Positions 1-6,634 of a stretch of DNA of 8,554 bases are shown piece by piece (the first letter of the stretch is position 1; every line of letters starts with the position of its first letter). The stretch lies in NCBI GenBank assembly GCA_018224415.1, contig JAGTUZ010000246.1, positions 1 through 8,554 of the forward strand, given 5' to 3'. The notes under the pieces were generated by a model. It searched no databases and had not been told where the DNA came from. It worked only from the letters and a program-made list of their open reading frames with translations. Both the position numbers and the translations under genes were made by a program. Source of the DNA: Bacteroidota bacterium (lineage in GTDB: Bacteria; Bacteroidota; Ignavibacteria; SZUA-365).

Positions 1-639
1 ATCGATGATATACGATACTTCTTCACATCCGACACGATCCAGGCCGCGATGGGTGATCAGCTCCGTCTCTTTGCCGAGCGCTTCCGCGGCGCAGGATGGC
101 CCGAATCCACCCTCGCATTTCGTTTCCAGGTATGGCGAGCACTCGACGGATCGCTCGTCGCGGACACGACGCTCGCCCCGACAACATTTCCGACAGACAG
201 CGCGGATGTCTGGACGCTTACCTTCGCCCTGAACGACGTCGCCGGCGCAGCTGTGTATCTCACGCTGGGCATCACGGGCACGGGTGTGAGCGCCGACGAA
301 GTATTGATCTACCGCAAATACCTCGACATAACGGACGTGGAAAAGGGCCCCGGCGAGCCGCGCGCATCGGCGCCGCGTCCCGAAGGCATCGCGTTGCGCA
401 CCTACCCGAATCCCGTGACGGACGTGCTGCGCATCGACTGCGATACCAGAGGCGTGACTCGGGCGATAATCACGCTGCACGATGTGTTCGGGCGTACCCT
501 CCGGACCATCGAGGCTGAAGTTCCGCAGGGACGAGGTACCTACCAGATCGATACACGTTCGCTCGTGCCGGGCATGTATTACATCTCCGCGGTCGCGGGG
601 ACGCGGAAAACCATCGCACCGCTCGTTGTGATCAGATAA
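1..639 (+). CDS. C-terminal part of a T9SS-sorted secreted protein (5' end outside window)
   Basis: The reading frame is open from the first base, so only the last 212 residues are present and the start lies upstream. The last ~80 residues (from about residue 131) form a type IX secretion C-terminal sorting domain. It opens with the hallmark TYPNPVTDVLRI (Y135), continues with ITLHDVFGRTLRTI, and ends with SLVPGMYYISAVAG followed by a short basic strand and a terminal VIR. In this family the domain directs export through the outer membrane, after which it is usually cleaved and the protein attached to the surface or released. The preceding ~125 residues look like a beta-sandwich module with alternating hydrophobic strands; I do not recognise its family, and the catalytic or binding part of the protein is probably outside the window. 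A strong hairpin lies 21 bases after the stop. The T9SS call is confident; the protein's job is unknown. Confidence 0.9.
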   Translation: MDDIRYFFTSDTIQAAMGDQLRLFAERFRGAGWPESTLAFRFQVWRALDGSLVADTTLAPTTFPTDSADVWTLTFALNDVAGAAVYLTLGITGTGVSADEVLIYRKYLDITDVEKGPGEPRASAPRPEGIALRTYPNPVTDVLRIDCDTRGVTRAIITLHDVFGRTLRTIEAEVPQGRGTYQIDTRSLVPGMYYISAVAGTRKTIAPLVVIR

Positions 640-660
640 CGCGGCGTGTGTGTTCAACGG

Positions 661-701
661 CATGGCCTGCGGCGTCCCGACGAGGGACGTCGCAGGCCAT
701 G
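661..701 (+). terminator. Perfect 18-bp stem-loop after the T9SS gene
   Basis: The arms at 661-678 and 684-701 pair over all 18 positions (one G-U wobble if read as + strand RNA) around a 5-base loop, GACGA. The hairpin starts 21 bases after the stop of the T9SS gene and ends 47 bases before the lipoprotein start. No T-run follows on either side, so it is not a textbook intrinsic terminator. Transcript-end protection or a factor-assisted stop are alternatives, as is a dispersed palindromic repeat. The structure is certain; its role is inferred from position. Confidence 0.6.
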
Positions 702-748
702 GAAATGCCGCGGTCGGCTCATTGATAAAAAAGTACGAAAGGTGTAAC

Positions 749-2173
749 ATGACTACATACATCCGAGATGCGATCATGCGGAACCCGATACGACAACGGG
801 GGGCGGGATACCCGGCGGCTGCGATTGTCCTCCTTGCCGCGCTCTTTTCCTCTATGCTTCCCGCTTGCGACGAAGAGCCTCCGGTGGTGATCGAGCAGCC
901 CGGATACCCAGGGCAATTGCGCATGGCGGTGGAATACCGGAGCAGTTTCGAGCTCGGCATGCGCTGCGGTTCCGCAGACACCGCGCGGCCGATCGTGCTG
1001 CGCATCCACTGCGAGCCGCGGAATCTCACGTTTTCCTTCACATTGTTCGGCGCCGATACCATCGTGGTGCTGCGCGGAATGCGCAAGGCCACGAACTATC
1101 ACATTTCACTCGCGCGGCGGGAGGGCGGCACGACACGCGACTCCCTGCCGCCGGTCGAGGTGAGCACACTCGGCCTCTCCGCGCGCGGATTCCGCTGGGA
1201 GGAATTCCGCATCGGCGAGCCGCCATCGATAATGAACGATGTATGGGTGGCAAACGATTCGTGTATCCTTGCAGCCGGAATGGGTATGGGTGATCCATCC
1301 CTCGGACCGGCCAAACTCACCGAGCTTGCCCGCTGGGACGGTCGTCGCTGGCATACGGAGCGGACATACGATTTCGGAGGTGAACTGACGGCCGTCTTCG
1401 GCTTTTCGGAATCGGATATCTGGGTGGCGAATTCGCATGCATTCCATTACGACGGCAAGAAGTGGACGAATGTCAGCAAACAATTTGGTGCTTACGCGCA
1501 ATGGTATTTCCGCGATATCTGGGGCGACCGACCCGACAATGTCTGGTTCGTCGGGGCCAGGGGGTCCATCATGCACTGGGATGGCGTGAAATTGACGACG
1601 ATGAACAGAGGTCCCGACGTGACCTTCTATTCGGTCGCGGGCAGTGGCGACAGTGTCGCGTACGCGGTTTCCTGGTTTTACCCGCCATACACCGGCCACC
1701 TTTGGCGATACCGGCGGGGCGTCTGGTCCGTCTGGATGACGCTTGAAGGGCGCAACCAGACCGAGGCCAACATGAAGTATCACATGAAGACGTTCCTTAT
1801 TCACGGTGGGGCGCTCTGGTGCGACGAAACCGGTGATCTGCTTGTTGGAGGAAAGTATCTCTACTCCTGGCATGCGGAGAGATGGCGCATGGTCGAGGCG
1901 CTCGAGGGGAACGAGATCAGCTACCAACCACCCTATCATGGGATCAATTCGATATCCGGGAACAACTCGGCCGATTACGTCATGCTCGCCGGCTATGGTA
2001 TGGTGTATCACTACAACGGCCAGGATTTTTCCCTCGAACGGGGGTACTGGAATCCCGCGGACCCACACGCGTGGGTGGGCGCGCACATCTCGATGTCAGG
2101 CAACACGGTCTGCGTTGGCGCGACGATATCCGATCCGATCAATCGGGCCTTCGTTGTCGTTGGGCGAAGGTGA
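749..2173 (+). CDS. Lipoprotein with fibronectin-like N-domain and beta-propeller-like repeats
   Basis: Predicted 474-residue exported lipoprotein of unknown function. The start at 749 has an AAAGG ribosome site six bases upstream; a second in-frame ATG at 776 would give a more compact signal peptide. A basic N-region is followed by a hydrophobic stretch (23-36) and a lipobox, LPAC, with Cys40 as the predicted lipidated residue, then the acidic DEEP. Residues ~54-140 resemble a fibronectin-III/Ig-like beta domain (ending PPVEVSTLG). From ~160 onward come six or seven degenerate repeats of about 30-45 residues with the pattern 'xDIWxVGxxGxIxHxDGxxW', for example DIWVANSHAFHYDGKKWTNV (~223-242), DIWGDRPDNVWFVG (256-269) and MVYHYNGQDFSLE (418-430). 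This is typical of a beta-propeller, probably a binding or surface-display module. It has no T9SS sorting tail and no recognisable catalytic motif. Function is unassigned. Confidence 0.88.
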   Translation: MTTYIRDAIMRNPIRQRGAGYPAAAIVLLAALFSSMLPACDEEPPVVIEQPGYPGQLRMAVEYRSSFELGMRCGSADTARPIVLRIHCEPRNLTFSFTLFGADTIVVLRGMRKATNYHISLARREGGTTRDSLPPVEVSTLGLSARGFRWEEFRIGEPPSIMNDVWVANDSCILAAGMGMGDPSLGPAKLTELARWDGRRWHTERTYDFGGELTAVFGFSESDIWVANSHAFHYDGKKWTNVSKQFGAYAQWYFRDIWGDRPDNVWFVGARGSIMHWDGVKLTTMNRGPDVTFYSVAGSGDSVAYAVSWFYPPYTGHLWRYRRGVWSVWMTLEGRNQTEANMKYHMKTFLIHGGALWCDETGDLLVGGKYLYSWHAERWRMVEALEGNEISYQPPYHGINSISGNNSADYVMLAGYGMVYHYNGQDFSLERGYWNPADPHAWVGAHISMSGNTVCVGATISDPINRAFVVVGRR

Positions 2174-2193
2174 AAGATGAGCTATTGAGTTGA

Positions 2194-2202
2194 GGGGGGG
2201 GG
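2194..2202 (+). repeat. G9 homopolymer upstream of the PAP2 gene
   Basis: Nine consecutive G residues in the 63-bp gap between the lipoprotein stop and the PAP2 start, ending 34 bases before the ATG. Such tracts can change length by slippage. Whether it affects expression is not visible from sequence. Confidence 0.8.
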
Positions 2203-2236
2203 TGGAGCATGGCGTGCGGAATCCGTATGTTCGGGT

Positions 2237-2866
2237 ATGCGATTTCCGAGGAGATATTCGACACGCAGCTACCTGCTGATCATGATCGCCTGCTACGCGG
2301 TGTGGGTGCCGCTGTATTACCTGACGGGGTGGATCGGGGAGTTGCGCGGCGCGGCGTTTGATCCCGCGCTGGCGGTGGACGCCGGCTGGCCGTTCGTGCC
2401 GCAGGCGGTGTTCGTGTACCTGATCGCCTACGTGATCATCCTCGCGCTGTTCGCCGTGCGGCGCGAGCCGGCCTTTCTCAACCATGCGTATCTGAATTTC
2501 ATCGTGATGAATCTCGCGGCCTTCCTGCTCTTCGCGCTGCTGCCATCGATGGGTCCCGAACGCACCGCGCTTCCGGCCGATGCGTCTGCGATCCTGTCGT
2601 TCATGTTCCAGCTCGACGCGCGCTGGAATGCCTTTCCCTCGCTGCACGTGGCCAATCCGACGCTCATCGCCCTGCTGGCGCTGCGCGAACGCGGCGCCGA
2701 CGCCCTCAGCCTCACACTGCTCTTCGTCGCTATCGCCATCGCCGTCGCCACCCTGCTCGTGCGGCAGCACTACCTCCTCGACGTCGTGGGGGGGATGCTC
2801 CTCGCGGGGGTCGTGTTCGGTGCGCTATGGTCGACCAGGAAGAGTTACGCAGATTTCACAGATTAG
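2237..2866 (+). CDS. PAP2-superfamily integral membrane phosphatase / phosphotransferase
   Basis: Predicted 209-residue polytopic inner-membrane protein of the PAP2 (type 2 phosphatidic acid phosphatase) superfamily, closest in style to the PAP2_3/Aur1-like branch. Hydrophobic segments lie at about 11-30, 54-74, 86-104, 155-175 and 183-198. The conserved motifs are FPSLHVA (133-139, catalytic His137) and RQHYLLDVVGG (176-186, His178 and Asp182). The classical first motif KxxxxxxRP is not present; SMGPERT (104-110) occupies the corresponding region. Such enzymes dephosphorylate or transfer lipid phosphates (phosphatidate, undecaprenyl pyrophosphate, inositol lipids); the substrate cannot be told here. 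The 2237 ATG is the only possible ATG/GTG start in this frame, as a stop lies at 2186-2188, and no good ribosome site precedes it. The last ~11 codons (WSTRKSYADFTD and stop) lie almost wholly in the inverted repeat 2833-2963, so the native C-terminus has probably been replaced or extended. Confidence 0.87.
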   Translation: MRFPRRYSTRSYLLIMIACYAVWVPLYYLTGWIGELRGAAFDPALAVDAGWPFVPQAVFVYLIAYVIILALFAVRREPAFLNHAYLNFIVMNLAAFLLFALLPSMGPERTALPADASAILSFMFQLDARWNAFPSLHVANPTLIALLALRERGADALSLTLLFVAIAIAVATLLVRQHYLLDVVGGMLLAGVVFGALWSTRKSYADFTD

Positions 2867-2963
2867 CACGGATTTCACAGATGTACGCAACGAGAAAGGG
2901 CATCCTGTGGATGCCCTTTCTCGTTGCGAATAATCCGCGTAATCTGCGTAACTCTTCCTGGTC
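2833..2963. repeat. Composite nested inverted repeat between convergent genes
   Basis: The outer arms 2833-2855 and 2941-2963 are perfect 23-bp inverted copies. Inside them sits a second perfect inverted repeat, 2886-2905 and 2909-2928 (20 bp arms, TGT loop). Between the left arms is a 30-base stretch with the 12-mer GATTTCACAGAT; two direct copies occur, at 2852-2863 and 2871-2882, 19 bases apart. The right-hand spacer (2929-2940) carries AATCCGCG, a variant of the same GATT-CGCG/CAC word family. The unit covers the whole gap between the PAP2 and htrA genes, includes the PAP2 stop, and just touches the htrA stop. From memory, words like 'gatttcacagattagcacgg' recur as dispersed intergenic repeats in many Bacteroidota/Chlorobiota genomes, suggesting a mobile or REP-like palindromic unit. 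That link is recall, not a search. Confidence 0.85.
2886..2928. terminator. Perfect 20-bp hairpin, likely bidirectional terminator
   Basis: The arms 2886-2905 (starting CGCAACGAGAAAGGG) and 2909-2928 are fully complementary with a 3-base loop. The hairpin starts 19 bases after the PAP2 stop and, on the other strand, 33 bases after the htrA stop. Its symmetry lets it act on transcripts from both convergent genes. There is no uridine run on either side, so action would depend on the stem itself or on a factor. Confidence 0.55.
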
Positions 2964-4491
2964 AGTCCAGCGGCGCTTTCAACGGCACGAACGCGGTTTC
3001 CTTGCTTTGGAACTTGATGCGCAGGAGCACGGATTCGCCATCGTCGAGGGATGCGACGAATTTCCTGAAGTCGCCGACGGAGTTGATGTCCACGCGCTGG
3101 CCCTTGCGGATGGCCTCGAAGATCACGGCCCCACGCGGCAACCGCGCCTCGGCGGCGGGAGAGTTGCGCTTGACGTTGTCGATCATGACGCCCTTTTCGA
3201 TCTCGAAGGTCTTTTTTGCTTCGGGAGTGAGCGGCGAAACCGTGAAACCGGATTTCTCGAAGGTCGCCGGGGCGGCCTTGTCCGCTTCCACCTCGATTTC
3301 CTTGTCGTCGGTTTCGGCGACGGTCTCGTCGGCGGAACGCGCCTTGAGCTTCACGGTCTTGGTGATGTACTTGCCGTCGCGCCAGATCTTCAGCTCGACG
3401 CTTTCGCCCGGGTGCTTCATGCCCACACGGGCCTGCAGCTGGTTGGCGCTTTCGACGGGCTTGCCGTCCACCGCCACGATGACGTCGCTGTCCTTGACAC
3501 CCGCGGCCTTGCCCGCGCCGTCCTCGACCAGGCTCTGCACGAACACGCCCTTGAACACGTCCATGCCCAGCGCCTCGGCAGTCCTGGCATCCAGGTCGCC
3601 GATGCGGATGCCGATGTATCCGCGTTCGAACTTCCCGTCACGGATCAGCGACTGCGCCACGGTTTTTGCGAGGTTGATGGGCACGGCGAAGCTGTAACCA
3701 ACGAAGGTGCCCGACATGCTGCCGGCGATGGCGGTGTTGACGCCGATCACCTGTCCGTTGAGATTGACCAGCGCGCCGCCGCTGTTGCCGGGATTGACCG
3801 CGGCGTCGGTCTGGATGAAATTCTCGATGCCGCCGAAACCCTGGCTGTCGCGCAGGATGCCGATGTTGCGGCTGATGGCGGAAACGATGCCGGCGGTGAC
3901 GGTGGAATTGAGACCGAGCGGATTGCCCACGGCCATCACCCATTCACCCACCTTCACCTCCTCGGAATTGCCGAGCGCGGCGGGCGAGAGTCCGGACGCA
4001 TCGATCTTGATCACGGCGATGTCGGTGTATTCGTCCTCGCCGATCACGCGCGCGTCGAATTCCCTGTTATCGTTCATCGTGACCGTGATGCCGTCTTCGA
4101 TGGCGTTTTCCACGACATGACGGTTGGTGAGAATGTAGCCGTCCTCGGTCAGGATGATGCCGGAACCCGACCCACTCCGGATTTGGTCTCCTTCGTGTTC
4201 CGGAATCTGGAAAAACCAGTCCGGCATCTGCGGCGACTGCCGACGAATGGATTTGTTCTGCGACTTGACCTTGATATACACTACTTGCGGGGTGACGCGT
4301 CCCGCCACCTCGGCGAAGGCCTGGTTGAGATCCGCCACGCCGGCGGGGGGAACGAAGGGAGTGTCTGTATTGAATGCGACGCGGGAATCCGCGAACAGGC
4401 CGCCGCCGGAATAGCTGCTGACAAGCGCGGCGCCGGACAGCAGCCCCACGCTCACAAGTGCGATCGCGATGAGTACGGTGCGTTTCGACAT
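2962..4491 (-). CDS. htrA: HtrA/DegP family periplasmic serine endoprotease with two PDZ domains
   Basis: Predicted 509-residue envelope protease/chaperone that degrades or refolds misfolded exported proteins. A basic N-terminus and hydrophobic segment (6-25) form a signal peptide or membrane anchor. The trypsin-like domain (about 60-280) has the full triad: His125 in LTNRHVVENA, Asp157 in EYTDIAVIKI, and Ser237 in VNPGNSGGAL. The loop around 77-105 (SQNKSIRRQSPQMPDWFFQ) is where the regulatory LA loop lies in DegP-like enzymes. PDZ1 spans ~285-385 (GYIGIRIGDL, then GKAAGVKDSDVIVAVDGKPV). An acidic linker (388-404) leads to a more divergent PDZ2 (~412-500). Length is normal for DegP/DegQ. The start at 4491 is chosen over an ATG at 4548 because a perfect AGGAGG (4500-4505) lies eight bases upstream and the signal sequence begins there. 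It is last in the minus-strand gene row. Confidence 0.95.
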   Translation of the reverse strand: MSKRTVLIAIALVSVGLLSGAALVSSYSGGGLFADSRVAFNTDTPFVPPAGVADLNQAFAEVAGRVTPQVVYIKVKSQNKSIRRQSPQMPDWFFQIPEHEGDQIRSGSGSGIILTEDGYILTNRHVVENAIEDGITVTMNDNREFDARVIGEDEYTDIAVIKIDASGLSPAALGNSEEVKVGEWVMAVGNPLGLNSTVTAGIVSAISRNIGILRDSQGFGGIENFIQTDAAVNPGNSGGALVNLNGQVIGVNTAIAGSMSGTFVGYSFAVPINLAKTVAQSLIRDGKFERGYIGIRIGDLDARTAEALGMDVFKGVFVQSLVEDGAGKAAGVKDSDVIVAVDGKPVESANQLQARVGMKHPGESVELKIWRDGKYITKTVKLKARSADETVAETDDKEIEVEADKAAPATFEKSGFTVSPLTPEAKKTFEIEKGVMIDNVKRNSPAAEARLPRGAVIFEAIRKGQRVDINSVGDFRKFVASLDDGESVLLRIKFQSKETAFVPLKAPLD

Positions 4492-4521
4492 GATGTTGAC
4501 CTCCTGGGTAAACGTAGGATA

Positions 4522-4538
4522 CTGAAACTTGCTTTCAG
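4522..4538. promoter_or_regulatory. Short palindrome in the htrA leader, possible operator
   Basis: CTGAAA-CTTGC-TTTCAG is a 6+6 perfect inverted repeat 30 bases upstream of the htrA start codon, within the 170-bp gap after recO. A second dyad, CGGATC-GG-GATCCG, lies at 4605-4618. Either could be a regulator site or chance; neither matches an operator I know (it is not CIRCE). I find no convincing promoter boxes in this gap, though its length suggests htrA has its own. Confidence 0.25.
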
Positions 4539-4661
4539 CGAGAAGCAACTAGAACAGTAACAACAAAGCGGTCATAAAAATGCCGATGGTGGAACAGAAG
4601 CGATCGGATCGGGATCCGGGAAACCGGTGAGGAATGGACCCAATCAATAATTTCGCAAGGA

Positions 4662-5429
4662 TCAGGAAAACAAGTCAAGCATGGACAGCGATTTGACCTG
4701 CCGCATCTCGGGCAGGTGTTCGCGCAGATGCTGCTGCAGGAGTTGCAAGGCCTCCGACGCTGCGCGGGGGGAAAGGGCGAGCGTGGCGGATTGCGCCACG
4801 GCATGCGTGTCGAGCCAGCGCAGCGCGCCGACGGTCTCGATCGCGACACGCTTGGCGTCGGCGGCGGGAAGGCAGTCGCTGCAGGTGAAGCCGCCCTGCC
4901 GTTCGGAGAAGCTCGCGTGTCCGCGCAGCGCCTGTTCGTGCGAAAGGTCTGCGCGGCATCGGGTGCAGTGCCGCGCGTCGATGGCCAGCCCGAGGGCGTG
5001 GATCAGGCGCAGCAGATAGTGGAGCAGAATGTTGGCGGGACGCGCCTCGGCGGCGTCGAGCGCCGCGAGGGAGGAAACGAGCACCTCGTACAGCTCCTCG
5101 TGCGCCTCTTCGCCGTGCACGGTGGCGGAAAGGAATTCCAGCAGGGCGAAGCCGTACATCAGGCGTTCAGGATGCTCGACGATGCCGCGATATTGCTCGA
5201 TGAGATCGGCCTGGGTGAGGAGCTGCAGCTCGCGCTGTTCTTTCACGTACATGACCACGGCGCTGTGACTCATCACGTCGAGTGCCATGCCGAACTTCGA
5301 TTTGGCGGCGCGTGCGCCCTTGACAATGACGCTCATCCTTCCGAAGTCGCGGGTGTAGAGTGTGAGGATGCGGCTGGTCTCGCCGTATTTCATGCTGCGC
5401 AGTACTATGGCTTCGGTTTTGGCGATCAT
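4662..5429 (-). CDS. recO: DNA repair protein RecO
   Basis: Predicted 255-residue RecO, the cytoplasmic recombination mediator that, with RecR, loads RecA onto SSB-coated DNA in RecF-pathway gap repair and anneals strands. The N-terminal OB fold is typical: KTEAIVLRSMKYGETSRILTLYT (4-26), then GRMSVIVKGARAAKSKFG (30-47). The central helical region (80-150) contains the family-type HYLLRLIHALGL. A four-cysteine zinc site is complete: C155-x2-C158 and C183-x2-C186 in CTRC and CSDC. Length is normal. A GGGGGT purine stretch precedes the ATG, and the start lies only 14 bases after the mtnA stop, so the two are almost certainly co-transcribed. No functional link to mtnA is expected. The assignment is firm. 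Confidence 0.95.
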   Translation of the reverse strand: MIAKTEAIVLRSMKYGETSRILTLYTRDFGRMSVIVKGARAAKSKFGMALDVMSHSAVVMYVKEQRELQLLTQADLIEQYRGIVEHPERLMYGFALLEFLSATVHGEEAHEELYEVLVSSLAALDAAEARPANILLHYLLRLIHALGLAIDARHCTRCRADLSHEQALRGHASFSERQGGFTCSDCLPAADAKRVAIETVGALRWLDTHAVAQSATLALSPRAASEALQLLQQHLREHLPEMRQVKSLSMLDLFS

Positions 5430-5443
5430 GGACAGACCCCCTG

Positions 5444-6562
5444 TTACGACAGCGCCGCGGCGAGTGTTTCACCGTAGGGCGGGGCAAGAATTCCCCTCTC
5501 CGTGACGAAACCCGCGATCAGCTCCGCCGGCGTGACGTCAAAAGCGGGCGCGTACACATGCACGCCCTCGGGAGCGATGCGCCGTCCGGCGAGCATGGTG
5601 ATCTCCGCCGGATCGCGTTCCTCGATGGGAATGTCCGCGCCCGTGGGGATGCGGTTGTCCACGGTCGACAGCGGCGCGGCGATGTAGAACGGAATGCCAT
5701 GATGCCGGGCGGCCACGGCGAGCGCATAGGTGCCGATCTTGTTTGCCGTGTCGCCGTTGGCCGCGATGCGGTCAGCGCCGGTGATGGCCGCGGCCACGCG
5801 TCCCGCGCGCATGAGCATGGCCGCCGTGCCGTCGGTGATCAGTGTGGAGGGAATGTCGTGCCGGCGCAGTTCCCACATCGTAAGCCGCGCGCCCTGCAGC
5901 AGGGGACGCGTTTCGTCGGCGAAGACATGGATGCCGCGTCCCTGCCGGTGCGCCTCGAGCAGCACGGCAAAGGCCGTGCCCTCGCCGCCGGTCGCCAGCG
6001 CGCCGCTGTTGCAATGCGTGATCACGCCCGCGCCGCGGGGCAGCAGCGCCGCGCCGTGACGGCCGATGGCCGCGCAGCGTTGCGCATCATCGTCGTGTAT
6101 CGCGTGCGCCTCGGCCTCGAGCGCCGCGGTGAACGCTTCCGGTGTGAACGACTCGGGTGCGAGGGCTTCGGGTGTGAGGGCTTCGGGCGCAAGCGGACGC
6201 GCGAGCAGACACCGCATGCGGTCGAGGGCCCAGAAGAGATTCACGGCGGTGGGACGCGTCGCGGCGAAGCTCTCGCACACGTCGTGCAAGTATGCGAGGA
6301 AATCCTGTGTGCGTGTGAGGGCGGCGGCGGTATCCGCTGGCGCGGAGTGCGCGGCACACCAGGCGCGGGCGGCGAGCGTCACGCCGTAGGCGGCGGTGAT
6401 TCCGATCAGCGGCGCGCCGCGCAGGCGCAGCGCGCGGATGGCCTCGAGCACGTCACGGTGGTCCGCTGTCGCGACCATGACTTCCTCGCCGGGCAGGCGC
6501 GTCTGGTCGAGAAAGCGCAGGCCCGTCGGGGTCAGTTCGATCACGGCGATGGAGTCGTTCAT
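5444..6562 (-). CDS. mtnA: S-methyl-5-thioribose-1-phosphate isomerase
   Basis: Predicted 372-residue cytoplasmic enzyme of the eIF2B-alpha/MtnA fold. It converts methylthioribose-1-phosphate to methylthioribulose-1-phosphate in methionine salvage, or in the shunt that recycles 5'-deoxynucleosides. Family signatures are RGAPLIGITAAYG (48-60), the catalytic cysteine in ITHCNSGALATGGEGTA (Cys184), the catalytic Asp264 in TGADRIAANGDTANKIGTY, and the C-terminal FDVTPAELIAGFVTERG (341-357). The RGAPxIGI motif favours MtnA over archaeal ribose-1,5-bisphosphate isomerase. A GAAAGG ribosome site precedes the ATG at 6562. The odd part is residues 124-143, a run of four PEA/PES-type pentapeptides (LAPEA, LTPEA, LAPES, FTPEA) encoded by a 15-bp tandem repeat. 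It lies in the linker between the N-terminal helical domain and the Rossmann-like domain. Catalytic residues are intact, so the gene looks functional. It sits between a PfkB kinase and recO. Confidence 0.93.
   Translation of the reverse strand: MNDSIAVIELTPTGLRFLDQTRLPGEEVMVATADHRDVLEAIRALRLRGAPLIGITAAYGVTLAARAWCAAHSAPADTAAALTRTQDFLAYLHDVCESFAATRPTAVNLFWALDRMRCLLARPLAPEALTPEALAPESFTPEAFTAALEAEAHAIHDDDAQRCAAIGRHGAALLPRGAGVITHCNSGALATGGEGTAFAVLLEAHRQGRGIHVFADETRPLLQGARLTMWELRRHDIPSTLITDGTAAMLMRAGRVAAAITGADRIAANGDTANKIGTYALAVAARHHGIPFYIAAPLSTVDNRIPTGADIPIEERDPAEITMLAGRRIAPEGVHVYAPAFDVTPAELIAGFVTERGILAPPYGETLAAALS
6131..6190 (-). repeat. Four-copy 15-bp in-frame tandem repeat inside mtnA
   Basis: Units are 6131-6145, 6146-6160, 6161-6175 and 6176-6190. 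On the + strand they read GAACGCTTCCGGTGT, GAACGACTCGGGTGC, GAGGGCTTCGGGTGT and GAGGGCTTCGGGCGC. Units 3 and 4 differ at one base from each other and more from units 1 and 2. The 15-bp period keeps the mtnA frame and encodes the xxPEA-type pentapeptide run. Confidence 0.9.
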
Positions 6563-6591
6563 GCACGCGCCTTTCCGAAGGGAGTGGACGC

Positions 6592-6615
6592 CGCCCCCTC
6601 CGAGGGGAGAGGGCG
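6592..6615. repeat. Small GC-rich imperfect hairpin in the mtnA-kinase gap
   Basis: CGCCCCCTC (6592-6600) pairs with GAGAGGGCG (6607-6615) at 8 of 9 positions around a 6-base loop. It lies in the 72-bp gap between the kinase stop and the mtnA start, the longest gap within the first four genes. It resembles GC-rich 'CCTCCGAGGGG' intergenic repeats that I recall from several GC-rich bacteria. A role in mRNA processing or attenuation is possible but unproven. Confidence 0.4.
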
Positions 6616-6634
6616 CTGCGCGATGGTGTGGACG

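Noticed and set aside
650..748. N-terminal extension of the lipoprotein from an ATG at 650
   Set aside because: It would translate through the 18-bp hairpin and put 33 extra residues before the signal peptide. The ATG at 749 has a ribosome site and fits the lipoprotein signal.
1106..2086. 326-residue open frame on the - strand inside the lipoprotein gene
   Set aside because: Antisense shadow of a gene with signal peptide, lipobox and repeats; no ribosome site or domain found.
2833..2963. CRISPR array
   Set aside because: Only two short direct 12-mers with a single 7-base spacer, embedded in inverted repeats; there are no regular repeat-spacer units and no cas genes.
4492..4548. Upstream htrA start at 4548 (19 extra residues)
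   Set aside because: The extra residues are not signal-like, and the perfect AGGAGG lies inside them, placed for the ATG at 4491.
2827..4560. 577-residue open frame on the + strand opposite htrA
   Set aside because: It is the antisense of a clear, motif-complete protease. The His/Asp/Val-rich composition is what GC-rich antisense codons give, and it has no recognisable domain.
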